Below, piece by piece: positions 44,083 to 52,654 of a stretch of DNA of 64,000 nt. Each line of letters opens with the position of its first letter. Position 1 is the first letter of the stretch. Position numbers and translations under genes: made by a program. The stretch spans positions 124,001 to 188,000 of the forward strand of contig DASWWX010000057.1 of NCBI GenBank assembly GCA_036405815.1, read 5' to 3'. The notes beneath the pieces were generated by a model that was not told the origin of the DNA, made no database searches, and saw nothing but the letters and a program-made list of their open reading frames with translations. The DNA is from Solimonas sp036405815. Lineage in GTDB: Bacteria > Pseudomonadota > Gammaproteobacteria > Nevskiales > Nevskiaceae.

Positions 44083-44257
44083 CGCGTTCTCCCCCGGGCT
44101 CATGGCCTCGATGTGATGTGGTTTGCAGGCTAAGTCACCGCCGTTATGGACAAACCCTCCGTGTGGACTAGAGAGGGCTCACCCGTCCGGATGAAGAGTG
44201 AAGCAGCCTTCGGCTCGGATAATTCACACCATTCCAATCAGAAGGCGGAAACCTCCC
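44083..44257. promoter_or_regulatory. Divergent promoter region of the steroid gene sets
   Basis: The 175 bases separate the leftward and rightward catabolic sets. A GGATAAT at 44217-44223 could be a -10 box for the rightward set; no good -35 is visible. CCCTC/GAGGG at 44155-44177 is the only dyad I see. No KstR-like palindrome is recognisable. Confidence 0.4.
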
Positions 44258-45151
44258 ATGGCTCGCATCCAATCCCTGGCTTACCTGGTCGCCGAAACCA
44301 CCGACACGGCGAAGTGGAAGCATTACGCCGAGCAGGTGCTCGGCATGCCGACCGCCGACGCGCCGGCAGGTGGCCTGTACGTCAAGCAGGACGAGCGCAT
44401 CGGCCGCATCATCGTGCAGACCGGTGCCGCCGATCGCTATGTCGCGTCCGGATGGGAAGTCGCCAACGCGGCGGATTTCGCGGCGACGGTCGCTGACCTG
44501 AAGAAGGCGGGTGTGGCCGTTACGGAAAGCACGGACGCCGAGCGCGCACTGCGCAAGGTCGATCAGATGGTCGTGTTCACCGATCCCTCGGGCAACCGCC
44601 ACGAGATCGTCAACGGCTACAACGGCGGTAGCAGCGCGTTCACGTCGCCGGTCGGTGTGCAGGGGTTCAAGACCGGCAAGTACGGCCTGGGTCACACGGT
44701 GCTGCCGGCCGCGCAGGATTTCGATGCGACGCTGAAGCTGTTCAAGGACGTGCTCGGCTTCGGCCTGTCCGACGTCTTCAATTTCCAGCCGGGCCCGGAC
44801 GCGCCGGTGATCCGCATCTACTTCCTGCACGCGGCCAGTGGCCGTCACCACAGCCTGGCGCTGGCCGAGATGCCGAGCCCCTCGGGCTGCGTGCATGCGA
44901 TGGTCGAGGTCAACTCGATGACCGACGTCGGCCGCGCACACGACCGCATCGTGCAGCATGGCGTGAAGATGATGGCGACGCTCGGCGAGCACGAGAACGA
45001 CCGCATGACCTCGTTCTACATCATGACGCCGTCGAACTTCGCGCTCGAATACGGCTGGGGCGGCATCGAGGTCGACCCGAAGACCTGGGAAACGACGCAC
45101 ACCAAGCAGGTCTCGATCTGGGGCCATGATTTCTCCGTCGGCTTCCGTTGA
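44258..45151 (+). CDS. Type I extradiol dioxygenase, HsaC/TesB/BphC-like
   Basis: 297 residues from the ATG at 44258, two VOC modules. The Fe(II) ligands of the active C-terminal module are visible: His146 (GLGHTVL), His213 (CVHAMVEV) and Glu264 (FALEYGWG). Second-shell His197/His198, His245 and Tyr254 also fit. Length and ligand spacing match the steroid meta-cleavage enzymes, which open the catecholic A ring of 3,4-DHSA. It heads the rightward set, 22 bases before ipdA. A different catechol substrate cannot be excluded, since the other A-ring genes are not nearby. Confidence 0.85.
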   Translation: MARIQSLAYLVAETTDTAKWKHYAEQVLGMPTADAPAGGLYVKQDERIGRIIVQTGAADRYVASGWEVANAADFAATVADLKKAGVAVTESTDAERALRKVDQMVVFTDPSGNRHEIVNGYNGGSSAFTSPVGVQGFKTGKYGLGHTVLPAAQDFDATLKLFKDVLGFGLSDVFNFQPGPDAPVIRIYFLHAASGRHHSLALAEMPSPSGCVHAMVEVNSMTDVGRAHDRIVQHGVKMMATLGEHENDRMTSFYIMTPSNFALEYGWGGIEVDPKTWETTHTKQVSIWGHDFSVGFR

Positions 45152-45173
45152 TTCACCACTCTCATCGAACGTA

Positions 45174-46082
45174 ATGAAGATCAACAAGGAAAAGACCGCC
45201 GCCGACATCGTCGCCTCGCTGAAGAGCGGCATGACGATCGGCATCGGCGGCTGGGGCCCGCGCCGCAAGCCGATGGCGCTGGTGCGCGAGATCCTGCGCT
45301 CGGACCTCAAGGACCTGACCATCGTCGGCTACGGCGGTACCGACATGGGCATGCTGTGCGCGGCCGGCAAGGTGAAGAAGCTGATCTACGCCTTCGTGTC
45401 GCTGGACTTCATCCCGCTGGAACCATTCTTCCGCAAGGCGCGCGAGGCCGGACAGATCGAGGCGGTAGAACTCGATGAGGGTCAGCTGCACTGGGGCCTG
45501 CGTGCGGCGGCGATGCGCCTGCCGTTCCTGCCGACGCGCATCGGCCTGGCCACCGACCAGCTGACCAAGGTCACGCCGCAGTTCCGCACGATCACCTCGC
45601 CCTACGACGACGGCGAGGTGCTGCTGGCGCTGCCGGCGATCAAGCTCGACGTCGCGCTGGTGCATGTGCACACCGCCGATCGTCTCGGCAACACGCGCCT
45701 CTACAGCCCCGACCCGTTCTTCGACGAGTGGTTCGTGCGTGCGGCCGATCGTAGCTTCGTCACCTGCGAGGAACTGGTTGACCGGATCGACTCCGACGAG
45801 CAGGACGCCAAATTCAATCCCTTCGAGCGCAACCTCGTCACCGGCGTCGCGCTGACGCGCGGTGGCGCGCATCCGACCTCGCATGTCGCTGTCCCGGGCA
45901 CCGCCGGCGGTACCGGCTACGGCTGGGACGCGGCACACCTGAAGCGTTACTGCGCGGCGGCCGAAGAGGAAGGTGGCTGGGAGAAGTACAAGGCCGAGTT
46001 CCTGGGCGGCGACGAAGCCGCGTACCAGAAGGCCGTCGGCGGTGTCGATGCCATCCTCTCCACCGCGCGCCAGGTGTTCTGA
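45174..46082 (+). CDS. ipdA: IpdA-like CoA-transferase-family hydrolase, alpha subunit
   Basis: 302 residues from the ATG at 45174. It begins INKEKTAADIVASLKSGMTIGIGGWG after Met, typical of the class I CoA-transferase alpha fold. In M. tuberculosis and Rhodococcus IpdAB is not a transferase but a hydrolase that opens ring C of COCHEA-CoA, the last cyclic steroid intermediate. The next gene, 2 bases away, encodes the beta subunit. Assignment to IpdA is supported by ipdB, ipdC and echA20 in the same operon. The start context lacks a strong ribosome binding site. Confidence 0.87.
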   Translation: MKINKEKTAADIVASLKSGMTIGIGGWGPRRKPMALVREILRSDLKDLTIVGYGGTDMGMLCAAGKVKKLIYAFVSLDFIPLEPFFRKAREAGQIEAVELDEGQLHWGLRAAAMRLPFLPTRIGLATDQLTKVTPQFRTITSPYDDGEVLLALPAIKLDVALVHVHTADRLGNTRLYSPDPFFDEWFVRAADRSFVTCEELVDRIDSDEQDAKFNPFERNLVTGVALTRGGAHPTSHVAVPGTAGGTGYGWDAAHLKRYCAAAEEEGGWEKYKAEFLGGDEAAYQKAVGGVDAILSTARQVF

Positions 46083-46084
46083 AC

Positions 46085-46882
46085 ATGTCGAACTCGAATT
46101 TCACACTGGCGGAACTGCTGATCTGTGCCTGCGCCGACGTCTGGGCGGAGGAAGGCGAAGTGCTTGCCACCGGCATCGGCATCATCCCGCGCATCGCGCA
46201 GGGCCTGGCCAAGCTCACCAAGAGCCCGGGCCTGATGATCACCGACGGCGAGGCCTACCTCGTCGAGGAGCCGGTCGTCATCGGCGCCAAGAACCACGAC
46301 GGCCGCAGCTACGGCGGCTGGATGCCGTACTCGCGCGTGTTCGACAACGTCTGGGGCGGCAAGCGCCACGCGCTGGTCGGGCCCGTGCAGGTCGACCGCT
46401 GGGGCCAGGCCAACATCTCCTGCATCGGCGAGTTCTCCAAGCCCAAGCGCCAGATGCTCGGTTTGCGCGGGTTCCCCGGCAACAGCATCAACCATACGAA
46501 CTCGTTCTTCGTGCCGAACCACGGCCCGCGCGTGTTCGTGGACAAGGAAGTCGATCTGGTCTGCTCGGTCGGTTACCGCAAGGAGCGCTGGCCGGCGGGC
46601 GTCAAGAACGACTACATGTCCATCCACCACATCGTCACCGACCTGTGCGTGATGGACTTCGGCGGACCGGACCATGCGATCCGCGTGATCAGCCTGCATC
46701 CGGGCGTGAGCTTCGAGCAGGTGCAGGCCGCGACCGGCTTCCCGCTGCTCAAGGCGCCGAACCTGGGCGAGACCGCGCATCCGACGGAAGAACAGCTCGC
46801 GATCATCCGCAAGCTCGACCCCAAGGACGTGCGCGGCAAGCAGCTCAAGGACAACCCGCCGGGCATTCGCCAAGCCGCATGA
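46085..46882 (+). CDS. ipdB: IpdB-like CoA-transferase-family hydrolase, beta subunit
   Basis: 265 residues. The fold is the beta half of class I CoA transferases (LAELLICACADVWAEEGEV, GIGIIPRIAQGLA). The usual catalytic glutamate motif of transferases (ENG-type) is not visible, consistent with the IpdB hydrolases. With IpdA it is expected to hydrolyse the C ring of COCHEA-CoA to an open-chain dicarboxylic CoA. It sits 2 bases after ipdA, and its stop overlaps the DUF35 start (ATGA). Confidence 0.87.
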   Translation: MSNSNFTLAELLICACADVWAEEGEVLATGIGIIPRIAQGLAKLTKSPGLMITDGEAYLVEEPVVIGAKNHDGRSYGGWMPYSRVFDNVWGGKRHALVGPVQVDRWGQANISCIGEFSKPKRQMLGLRGFPGNSINHTNSFFVPNHGPRVFVDKEVDLVCSVGYRKERWPAGVKNDYMSIHHIVTDLCVMDFGGPDHAIRVISLHPGVSFEQVQAATGFPLLKAPNLGETAHPTEEQLAIIRKLDPKDVRGKQLKDNPPGIRQAA

Positions 46883-47328
46883 GCGCCCATCCAAACGATG
46901 GTCAAGCCAAGGTCGGCGCGGTCCCGGTGCTGGAAGGCTGGTTCACGCTCGACGAGAAGGCACCGCACCTGCTCGGCAACCGCTGCGCGAGCTGCGGCAC
47001 CTATTACTTCCCCAAGCTGAAGACCGGCTTCTGCCGCAATCCCGACTGCAACGGCGAGTCCTTCGAGGACACGCCGCTGTCGCGCACCGGCACGCTGTGG
47101 TCGTTCACCAACGCGGTCTACCAGCCGCCGGAGCCGTACGTCTCGTCCGAGCCGTTCCAGCCCTTCGGCATCGCCGCGGTGGAACTGGCGAAGGAGAAGA
47201 TGATCGTGCTCGGCCAGCTCGCGACCGGCACCGACCTCAAGACCCTGAAGGCAGGCCTCGCGGTGGAGCTGATTCTCGAGCCGCTGGACGACGGCAAGCT
47301 GACGTGGAAGTGGAAGGTGACATCGTGA
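46879..47328 (+). CDS. DUF35 OB-fold protein with N-terminal zinc ribbon
   Basis: 149 residues. The rubredoxin-like zinc ribbon has four cysteines (CASC near 35-38, then C..C around 51-56), followed by an OB-fold (SRTGTLWSFTNAVY, PFGIAAVELAKEKMIVLG). These proteins are obligate partners of thiolase-fold enzymes; in the steroid side-chain aldolase Ltp2 the DUF35 part belongs to ChsH2. Here it overlaps the next gene, a thiolase-fold Ltp, by a GTGA junction, so the two should form a complex. Confidence 0.87.
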   Translation: MSAHPNDGQAKVGAVPVLEGWFTLDEKAPHLLGNRCASCGTYYFPKLKTGFCRNPDCNGESFEDTPLSRTGTLWSFTNAVYQPPEPYVSSEPFQPFGIAAVELAKEKMIVLGQLATGTDLKTLKAGLAVELILEPLDDGKLTWKWKVTS

Positions 47329-48512
47329 GCACGAATCGCGACATCGCCATCCTCGGCGTCGGCATGCACCCCTGGGGCAAGTGGGGCAAGAACTTCGTCG
47401 AGTACGGCGTCAAGGCCGCGCGCGACGCGCTCGCGGATTCCGGCGTGAACTGGCGCGACGTGGGCTTCGTTTCCGGCGCCGCGACGATCCGCAACGGCTA
47501 TCCGGGCCAGGTGGCTGGCGCGACCTTCGCGCAGGCGCTGGGCTGGCAGGGTGCGCAGGTGAACACCTCGTACGCCGCTTGTGCCTCGGGTTCGCAGGCG
47601 CTGGCCGCCGCGCGCTCCAAGATCCTGTCGGGCGAATGCGAAGTGGCGCTGGTGATCGGCTCCGACACCACGCCCAAGGGTTTCCTCAAGCCGGCGCCCG
47701 GTGACCGTCCGGACGATCCGGACTGGGTGCGCTTCCGCGTCGGCATCACCAACCCGACCTATTTCGCGTTGTACGCGCGCCGCCGCATCGAGCTGTACGG
47801 CGACACGACGGACGACTTCGCGCTGGTCAAGGTCAAGAACGCCGAGCACGGCTTCGAGAACCCGAACGCGCGTTACCGCAAGAAGTTCACGGCGGCAGAC
47901 GTCGCGGCCTCGGCGATGCTGGCCGACCCGCTGCGCCTGATGGACGTCTGCGCGGTGTCCGACGGCGCTGCGGCGATCATCGTCTCCAGCCTCGACTACG
48001 CAAAGAAGATAGGCAAAAGCAACGCGCCGCGCATCGCCGCGATCTCGACGGTGACGCCGACCTTCGCCTCCGAACTGGTGGAGATGCCGGACATCGCCAC
48101 CGATTCCGCGGTCGCCTGCGCGCCGCAGTCGTTCCGCGCCGCGCTGCCGAAAAAAGCTTATGAAGAAGCGGGCATCGGCCCCAAGGACGTGAGCCTCGCC
48201 GAGGTCTACGACCTGTCCACGGCGCTGGAACTCGACTGGATCGAGGACCTGCAGCTGTGCCAGCGCGGCGAAGGCGCGCGCCTGGTGCGCGAGGGTGCAA
48301 CCAAGGTTGGCGGTCGCATCCCGGTGAACGCCTCCGGCGGTCTGGCCTGCTTCGGCGAAGCGGTGCCGGCGCAGGCGCTGGCGCAGGTCTGCGAACTCAC
48401 CTGGCAGCTGCGCGGCCAGGCCGGTGCGCGCCAGGTCGCCAACGCCAAGGTCGGCATCACCGCGAACCAGGGCCTGTTCGGCCACGGCTCGTCGGTGATT
48501 GTGAAGCGCTGA
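47325..48512 (+). CDS. Thiolase-superfamily lipid-transfer protein (Ltp/SCP-x type)
   Basis: 395 residues from the GTG at 47325. The nucleophilic cysteine is present in YAACASGSQAL (Cys86). The place of the canonical GHP histidine reads GGLACFGEAVP, so that histidine is absent. The C-terminus keeps ANQGLFGHGSS. Together with the DUF35 partner this fits the Ltp family (Ltp2, Ltp3, Ltp4 in mycobacteria), members of which are retro-aldolases or thiolases for steroid CoA intermediates. Whether it acts on a side chain or on ring-derived beta-keto/hydroxy acyl-CoA cannot be told. Confidence 0.85.
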   Translation: MSTNRDIAILGVGMHPWGKWGKNFVEYGVKAARDALADSGVNWRDVGFVSGAATIRNGYPGQVAGATFAQALGWQGAQVNTSYAACASGSQALAAARSKILSGECEVALVIGSDTTPKGFLKPAPGDRPDDPDWVRFRVGITNPTYFALYARRRIELYGDTTDDFALVKVKNAEHGFENPNARYRKKFTAADVAASAMLADPLRLMDVCAVSDGAAAIIVSSLDYAKKIGKSNAPRIAAISTVTPTFASELVEMPDIATDSAVACAPQSFRAALPKKAYEEAGIGPKDVSLAEVYDLSTALELDWIEDLQLCQRGEGARLVREGATKVGGRIPVNASGGLACFGEAVPAQALAQVCELTWQLRGQAGARQVANAKVGITANQGLFGHGSSVIVKR

Positions 48513-48517
48513 AGGCC

Positions 48518-49390
48518 ATGAACGCAGCCACGCCGCAGACGCCTGCAGAGGACGTCGTCCTCTACGAGGTACGCGACGGCATCGCCACCCTGACGATGAA
48601 CCGTCCGCGCTATCACAACGCGCAGAACTCGAAGATGACCTATGCGCTCGACGCCGGCTTTCGCCGTGCCGTCGACGACGACGAGGTCAAGGTCATCGTG
48701 CTGCGCGGCGCGGGCAAGAACTTTTCCGGCGGCCACGACATCGGCACGCCGGAACGCGATGCGCACCTGAGCTTCGAGCGCGAGATGCTGTGGCCAGACC
48801 ATGTCGGCAAGCCCGGCGCCGAGTTCCAGCTGGTGCGCGAGCAGGAGGTCTACCTCGGCATGTGCCGCCGCTGGCGCGACGTGCCGAAGCCGACGATCGC
48901 GATGGTGCAGGGCGCCTGCATCGCCGGCGGCCTGATGCTGGCCTGGGTCTGCGACCTGATCGTCGCCAGTGACGACGCCTGGTTCAGCGACCCGGTCGTG
49001 AAGATGAACATCCCGGGTGTCGAGTACTTCGCGCACGGCTACGAGTTGAATCCGCGCATCGCCAAGGAATTCCTGTTCCTCGGTGACAAGATGACCGCCG
49101 AGCGTGCCTACCAGATGGGCATGGTCAACAAGGTCGTCGCACGCGAGCAGCTGGAAGAAGCCACCTATGCGATGGCGGCGCGCATCGCGCAGCAGCCGCG
49201 CATGGCGTTGTTGCTGGTGAAGCAGTCGCTGAATCACGTCGAAGACTTGCAGGGCAAGCGTGCCGCGATGGACGCGGCCTTTGGCTGGCATCACTTCGCG
49301 CACGCCCACAACCAGCTCGTCACCGGGCACAATCTCGCCGGCCTCGACGCCAAGGCGATGGCCGAATCGAACAAGAAGGGTCCCGCATGA
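48518..49390 (+). CDS. Enoyl-CoA hydratase/isomerase family protein
   Basis: 290 residues from the ATG at 48518, 5 bases after the Ltp stop. Oxyanion blocks: NFSGGHDIGTP and GACIAGGLMLAWVCDL. An insertion between them (LSFEREMLWPDHVGKPGAEFQ) makes it longer than standard crotonases, and the downstream block PGVEYFAHGYEL is atypical. In the C/D-ring pathway a hydratase is needed after IpdE1-IpdE2, and this or a paralog could do that step. Assignment to a particular reaction is inference. Confidence 0.85.
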   Translation: MNAATPQTPAEDVVLYEVRDGIATLTMNRPRYHNAQNSKMTYALDAGFRRAVDDDEVKVIVLRGAGKNFSGGHDIGTPERDAHLSFEREMLWPDHVGKPGAEFQLVREQEVYLGMCRRWRDVPKPTIAMVQGACIAGGLMLAWVCDLIVASDDAWFSDPVVKMNIPGVEYFAHGYELNPRIAKEFLFLGDKMTAERAYQMGMVNKVVAREQLEEATYAMAARIAQQPRMALLLVKQSLNHVEDLQGKRAAMDAAFGWHHFAHAHNQLVTGHNLAGLDAKAMAESNKKGPA

Positions 49391-49404
49391 GCGCCCCGGC
49401 GAGG

Positions 49405-49454
49405 GACCCGCGTAGCGGGATCGACGGCAACGCGAATGCGGGCTGCGGCCGTCG
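49405..49454. repeat. Palindromic element in operon gap (GACCCGC / CGACGGC hairpins)
   Basis: In the 104-base gap before ipdC, GACCCGC (49405-49411) can pair with GCGGGATC (49415-49422), and CGACGGC (49422-49428) with GCCGTCG (49448-49454). The arrangement resembles REP-type intergenic repeats. Whether it recurs in the genome is unknown. Confidence 0.45.
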
Positions 49455-49494
49455 CGATGACGTTGCCCAAATCAATAAAGGTAAATAGGCCGCA

Positions 49495-50556
49495 ATGAGC
49501 GCCCTTGAAACACCGCTGACCCAACTGCTGGGCTGCCGCTACCCGATCGTGCAGACGGCGATGGGCTGGATCGCGGATGCCAGGCTCGTTGCCGCGACCA
49601 GCAATGCCGGCGGCTTTGGCTTTCTTGCCGCCGCGACGATGTCGACGCAGCAACTGAAGGATGCGATCGCCGCGGTGCGTGCGGCGACGCCGGCGCCGTT
49701 CGGCGTCAACTTCCACATGTTCCAGCCGAACGCGGCGGAAGTGATCGACGTCGTCATCGAACACAAGGACCGCGTGCGCGCCGTTTCCTACGGTCGCGGC
49801 CCGGATGCGAAGACGATCAAGCGTTTCAAGGACGCCGGCATCCTGTGCATGCCGACGGTCGGCGCGCTGAAGCATGCGCAGAAGGCGGTCGAACTCGGCG
49901 CCGACGTCATCACCGTGCAGGGCCAGGAAGGCGGCGGCCACACCGGCTCGGTGCCGACGACCCTTCTGCTGCCGCAAGTGCTGGATGCGGTGAAGGTGCC
50001 GGTCGTCGCGGCCGGTGGTTTCCACAGCGGTCGCGGTCTGGCCGGTGCGCTGGCCTTTGGTGCTGCGGGCATCGCGATGGGCACGCGCTTCCTGATGACG
50101 CAGGAATCGCCGGTGCCGCAGACCACGCTGAAGAAATACCTGGAAGTGAACGACCCGGCGAAGATCCGTGCCTCGGTCGCCGTTGACGGCCTGCCGCAGC
50201 GCATGATCGACAACCCGTTCCTGCTCAAGCTGGAACGCGGTGGCCTGATCAGCCGCCTGTTCGTCGCGCTGTCCAGCGCCTGGCACTGGCGCGCGCACAC
50301 CGGCATGACGATCGGTCACATGATGAAGACCTTCTTCGCCGCGCTGAAGGAAGGCGACGGCGCGATCCAGACCATGATGGCCGCCAACGCGCCGGTGCTG
50401 ATCCAGCGCGCGATGGTCGAAGGCAAGCCGGACGAAGGCGTGCTGCCTTCGGGCCAGGTTGCCGCCGTGATCACGGCGCTGCCTGCGGTCGCCGACGTCA
50501 TCCAGTCCATCGCCAGCGAGGCCGAAGCGCGCCTCGCCGCGCTCCGACATTCGTAA
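49495..50556 (+). CDS. ipdC: IpdC-like FMN-dependent oxidoreductase (nitronate monooxygenase family)
   Basis: 353 residues, TIM barrel of the 2-nitropropane dioxygenase/NMO family: start LGCRYPIVQTAMGWIAD, middle GQEGGGHTGSVPT and phosphate-binding AAGGFHSGRGLAGALAFGAAG. In steroid degraders the family member in this context is IpdC, which acts on the hydroxy-indanone-carboxyl-CoA formed after side-chain shortening and before EchA20. The gene order ipdAB...ipdC-echA20 matches that of actinobacterial and proteobacterial clusters. The ribosome binding site is weak. Confidence 0.87.
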   Translation: MSALETPLTQLLGCRYPIVQTAMGWIADARLVAATSNAGGFGFLAAATMSTQQLKDAIAAVRAATPAPFGVNFHMFQPNAAEVIDVVIEHKDRVRAVSYGRGPDAKTIKRFKDAGILCMPTVGALKHAQKAVELGADVITVQGQEGGGHTGSVPTTLLLPQVLDAVKVPVVAAGGFHSGRGLAGALAFGAAGIAMGTRFLMTQESPVPQTTLKKYLEVNDPAKIRASVAVDGLPQRMIDNPFLLKLERGGLISRLFVALSSAWHWRAHTGMTIGHMMKTFFAALKEGDGAIQTMMAANAPVLIQRAMVEGKPDEGVLPSGQVAAVITALPAVADVIQSIASEAEARLAALRHS

Positions 50557-50579
50557 TCAATTCCTTTCACGAGCCCGCC

Positions 50580-51338
50580 ATGAGCAACGGCTTCACCACC
50601 ACGATCGCCGACGGCATCGCCGAGATCGTCATCAACCGTCCGCCGGTCAACGCGCTGAACGACGCCGGCTGGCACGCGTTGGCCGACGAGATCGAACGTG
50701 TCGGCCATGACCCCGCCGCGCGCGTCATCGTGCTGCGCGCCGAGGGCCGCGGCTTCTGCGCCGGCGTCGACATCAAGGAACTGGACAAGCACCCGGAGAA
50801 GATCGTCTCGGTGAACGCGGGCAACTACCGTTCGTTCAAGGCCGTGCATCGCAATGCGCTGCCGGTCATCGTCGCGGTGCACGGCTTCGTGCTCGGCGGC
50901 GGCATCGGCCTCGCCGGTGCGGCAGACATCGTCGTCGCCAGCGACTGCGCGACCTTTGGCGTGCCGGAAGTCGACCGCGGCGCGATGGGTGGCGGCGCGC
51001 ATCTGCAGCGCCTGTTCCCGGTGCAGAAGGTGCGCATGATGTATTTCACCGGCGATCCGATCGCGGCGGCCGAAGCGTATCGCCTCGGCGCGGTCGAGAC
51101 CGTCGTGCCGCGCGAGCAGCTGCGCGAAGCGGCGCTAAGCATCGCGCGCAAGATCGCGGCCAAGAGCACGGCGATGATCAAGCTCGCCAAGGAATCGCTG
51201 AACGGCATCGAGGACGGCAACCTCGAAGACAAGTACCGCTGGGAGCAGGGCTTCACCCTGCAGGCCTACAGCGAGAAGGATTCCGCCGAGACCCGCCGCG
51301 CCTTCGTCGAGAAGCGCGACGCGAAGTTCGAGGGCTGA
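50580..51338 (+). CDS. echA20: EchA20-like ring-cleaving crotonase
   Basis: 252 residues, the length of M. tuberculosis EchA20. Oxyanion blocks GFCAGVDIKEL and GFVLGGGIGLAGAADI, and the distinctive FGVPEVDRGAMGGGAHLQRL segment. EchA20 hydrolyses the D ring of HIEC-CoA by a retro-Claisen reaction, giving COCHEA-CoA, the IpdAB substrate. It is next to ipdC (23 bases) and precedes ipdE1 by 3 bases. The specific function is inferred from context plus the MGGGAH-type segment. Confidence 0.85.
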   Translation: MSNGFTTTIADGIAEIVINRPPVNALNDAGWHALADEIERVGHDPAARVIVLRAEGRGFCAGVDIKELDKHPEKIVSVNAGNYRSFKAVHRNALPVIVAVHGFVLGGGIGLAGAADIVVASDCATFGVPEVDRGAMGGGAHLQRLFPVQKVRMMYFTGDPIAAAEAYRLGAVETVVPREQLREAALSIARKIAAKSTAMIKLAKESLNGIEDGNLEDKYRWEQGFTLQAYSEKDSAETRRAFVEKRDAKFEG

Positions 51339-51341
51339 CCC

Positions 51342-52508
51342 ATGAGACTCGAGTACACAGAAAAGCAGAACAAGTTCCGGGCCGAGGTGCGCGCCTGGCT
51401 CGAAGCCAACATGCCGAAGAAGGCGCTGACCAGCTTCGACACCGAAGAAGGCTTCGCCGAGCACCGTGCCTGGGAAGGCAAGCTCAACGAGGCACGCTTC
51501 AGCGCCGTGACCTGGCCCAAGGAGCTGGGCGGCCGCAGCTGCGACCTCATCGAGTGGCTGATCTTCGAAGAGGAATACTGGCGCGCCAACGCGCCGCTGC
51601 GCGTCAACCAGAACGGCATCTTCCTGCTGGCGCCGACCCTGATCGAGTACGGCACGCCGGAGCAGAAGGCGCGCTTCCTGCCGCGTATGGCCGCGGGCCA
51701 GGACATCTGGGCGCAGGGCTGGTCCGAGCCGGGCGCCGGTTCCGACATGGCGGCGATCCGCAGCAAGGCCGTCAAGGATGGCGACCACTACGTCATCAAC
51801 GGCCAGAAGACCTGGTCGACGCGCGCGGTCTGGGCCGACTGGCTGTTCGGCCTGTTCCGCACCGATCCGGATTCGCAGCGCCACCACGGCCTGACCTTCA
51901 TCCTGATGCCGCTGAACCTGCCGGGCATCACGATCCGCCCGATCAAGCAGCTCAACGGCTTGCCGGGCTTCGCCGAAATCTTCTTCGACGACGTGCGCGT
52001 GCCGGTGGCAAACCGCATGGGCGACGAGGGCGCGGGCTGGAACGTGGCGATGGCCACGGCCGGCTTCGAGCGCGGCCTGATGCTGCGTTCGCCGGCGCGC
52101 TTCCAGCAGACGGCGAAGCAGCTCGTCGATCTGTACCAGCGCCACCGCGACACGGCCGACCGCGACCCGGCGATCCGCGACGCGGTGCTGAAGAGCTGGA
52201 TGTACGCCGAGGCCTATACGCTGTCGACCTATCGCACCGCGGGCCGCCTGGCCAAGGGCGCGAAGATCGGCGCCGAGGCCAGCACCAACAAGATCTTCTG
52301 GTCCGAGCTGGACCTGCTGATGCACGAGACCGCGATGGCGATTCTCGGTGCGCGCGCGGAACTGATGGCGCATGCGCCGGATGCCGGCGACATTGGCCAG
52401 TGGCTCGACGGCTTCCTGTTCGCGCAGGCCGGTCCGATCTACGCCGGTACTAACGAGATTCAACGCAACATTATTGCCGAGCGCATGCTCGGCCTCCCCC
52501 GCGCATGA
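51342..52508 (+). CDS. ipdE1: Acyl-CoA dehydrogenase alpha subunit, IpdE1/FadE30-like
   Basis: 388 residues. FAD/substrate motif WAQGWSEPGAGSDMA near 125-139 and the C-terminal YAGTNEIQRNIIAERMLGLPR. Steroid-specific ACADs are alpha2-beta2 heterotetramers encoded by adjacent genes in proteobacteria; this has the alpha features and the next gene the beta features. IpdE1-IpdE2 dehydrogenates the propanoyl side chain of 5OH-HIP-CoA, the first beta-oxidation step of the C/D-ring pathway. GAGGG lies just before the start, in the end of echA20. Confidence 0.85.
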   Translation: MRLEYTEKQNKFRAEVRAWLEANMPKKALTSFDTEEGFAEHRAWEGKLNEARFSAVTWPKELGGRSCDLIEWLIFEEEYWRANAPLRVNQNGIFLLAPTLIEYGTPEQKARFLPRMAAGQDIWAQGWSEPGAGSDMAAIRSKAVKDGDHYVINGQKTWSTRAVWADWLFGLFRTDPDSQRHHGLTFILMPLNLPGITIRPIKQLNGLPGFAEIFFDDVRVPVANRMGDEGAGWNVAMATAGFERGLMLRSPARFQQTAKQLVDLYQRHRDTADRDPAIRDAVLKSWMYAEAYTLSTYRTAGRLAKGAKIGAEASTNKIFWSELDLLMHETAMAILGARAELMAHAPDAGDIGQWLDGFLFAQAGPIYAGTNEIQRNIIAERMLGLPRA

Positions 52509-52521
52509 ATAAGCCTACTGC

Positions 52522-52617
52522 GCAGGCCGTCCGCGGCGTCACGCGGTGCTCGGAGTCCTCACGTACTGACATGTACGCTGCGGCTCCTGCGTTCCTGTTC
52601 CTTGCGGCCGGCCTTGC
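52522..52617. repeat. 96-base imperfect palindrome between ipdE1 and ipdE2
   Basis: Outer arms GCAGGCCGTCCGCGG (52522-52536) and GCGGCCGGCCTTGC (52604-52617) are imperfect reverse complements, and inner GTAC pairs (52563-52566, 52573-52576) flank the centre. The element fills most of the 146-base gap. It resembles dispersed imperfect palindromes of proteobacteria, but recurrence was not checked. Confidence 0.5.
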
Positions 52618-52654
52618 TCGCTACGGCTTCTTCACGCGCTTCGAGGTATAGACA

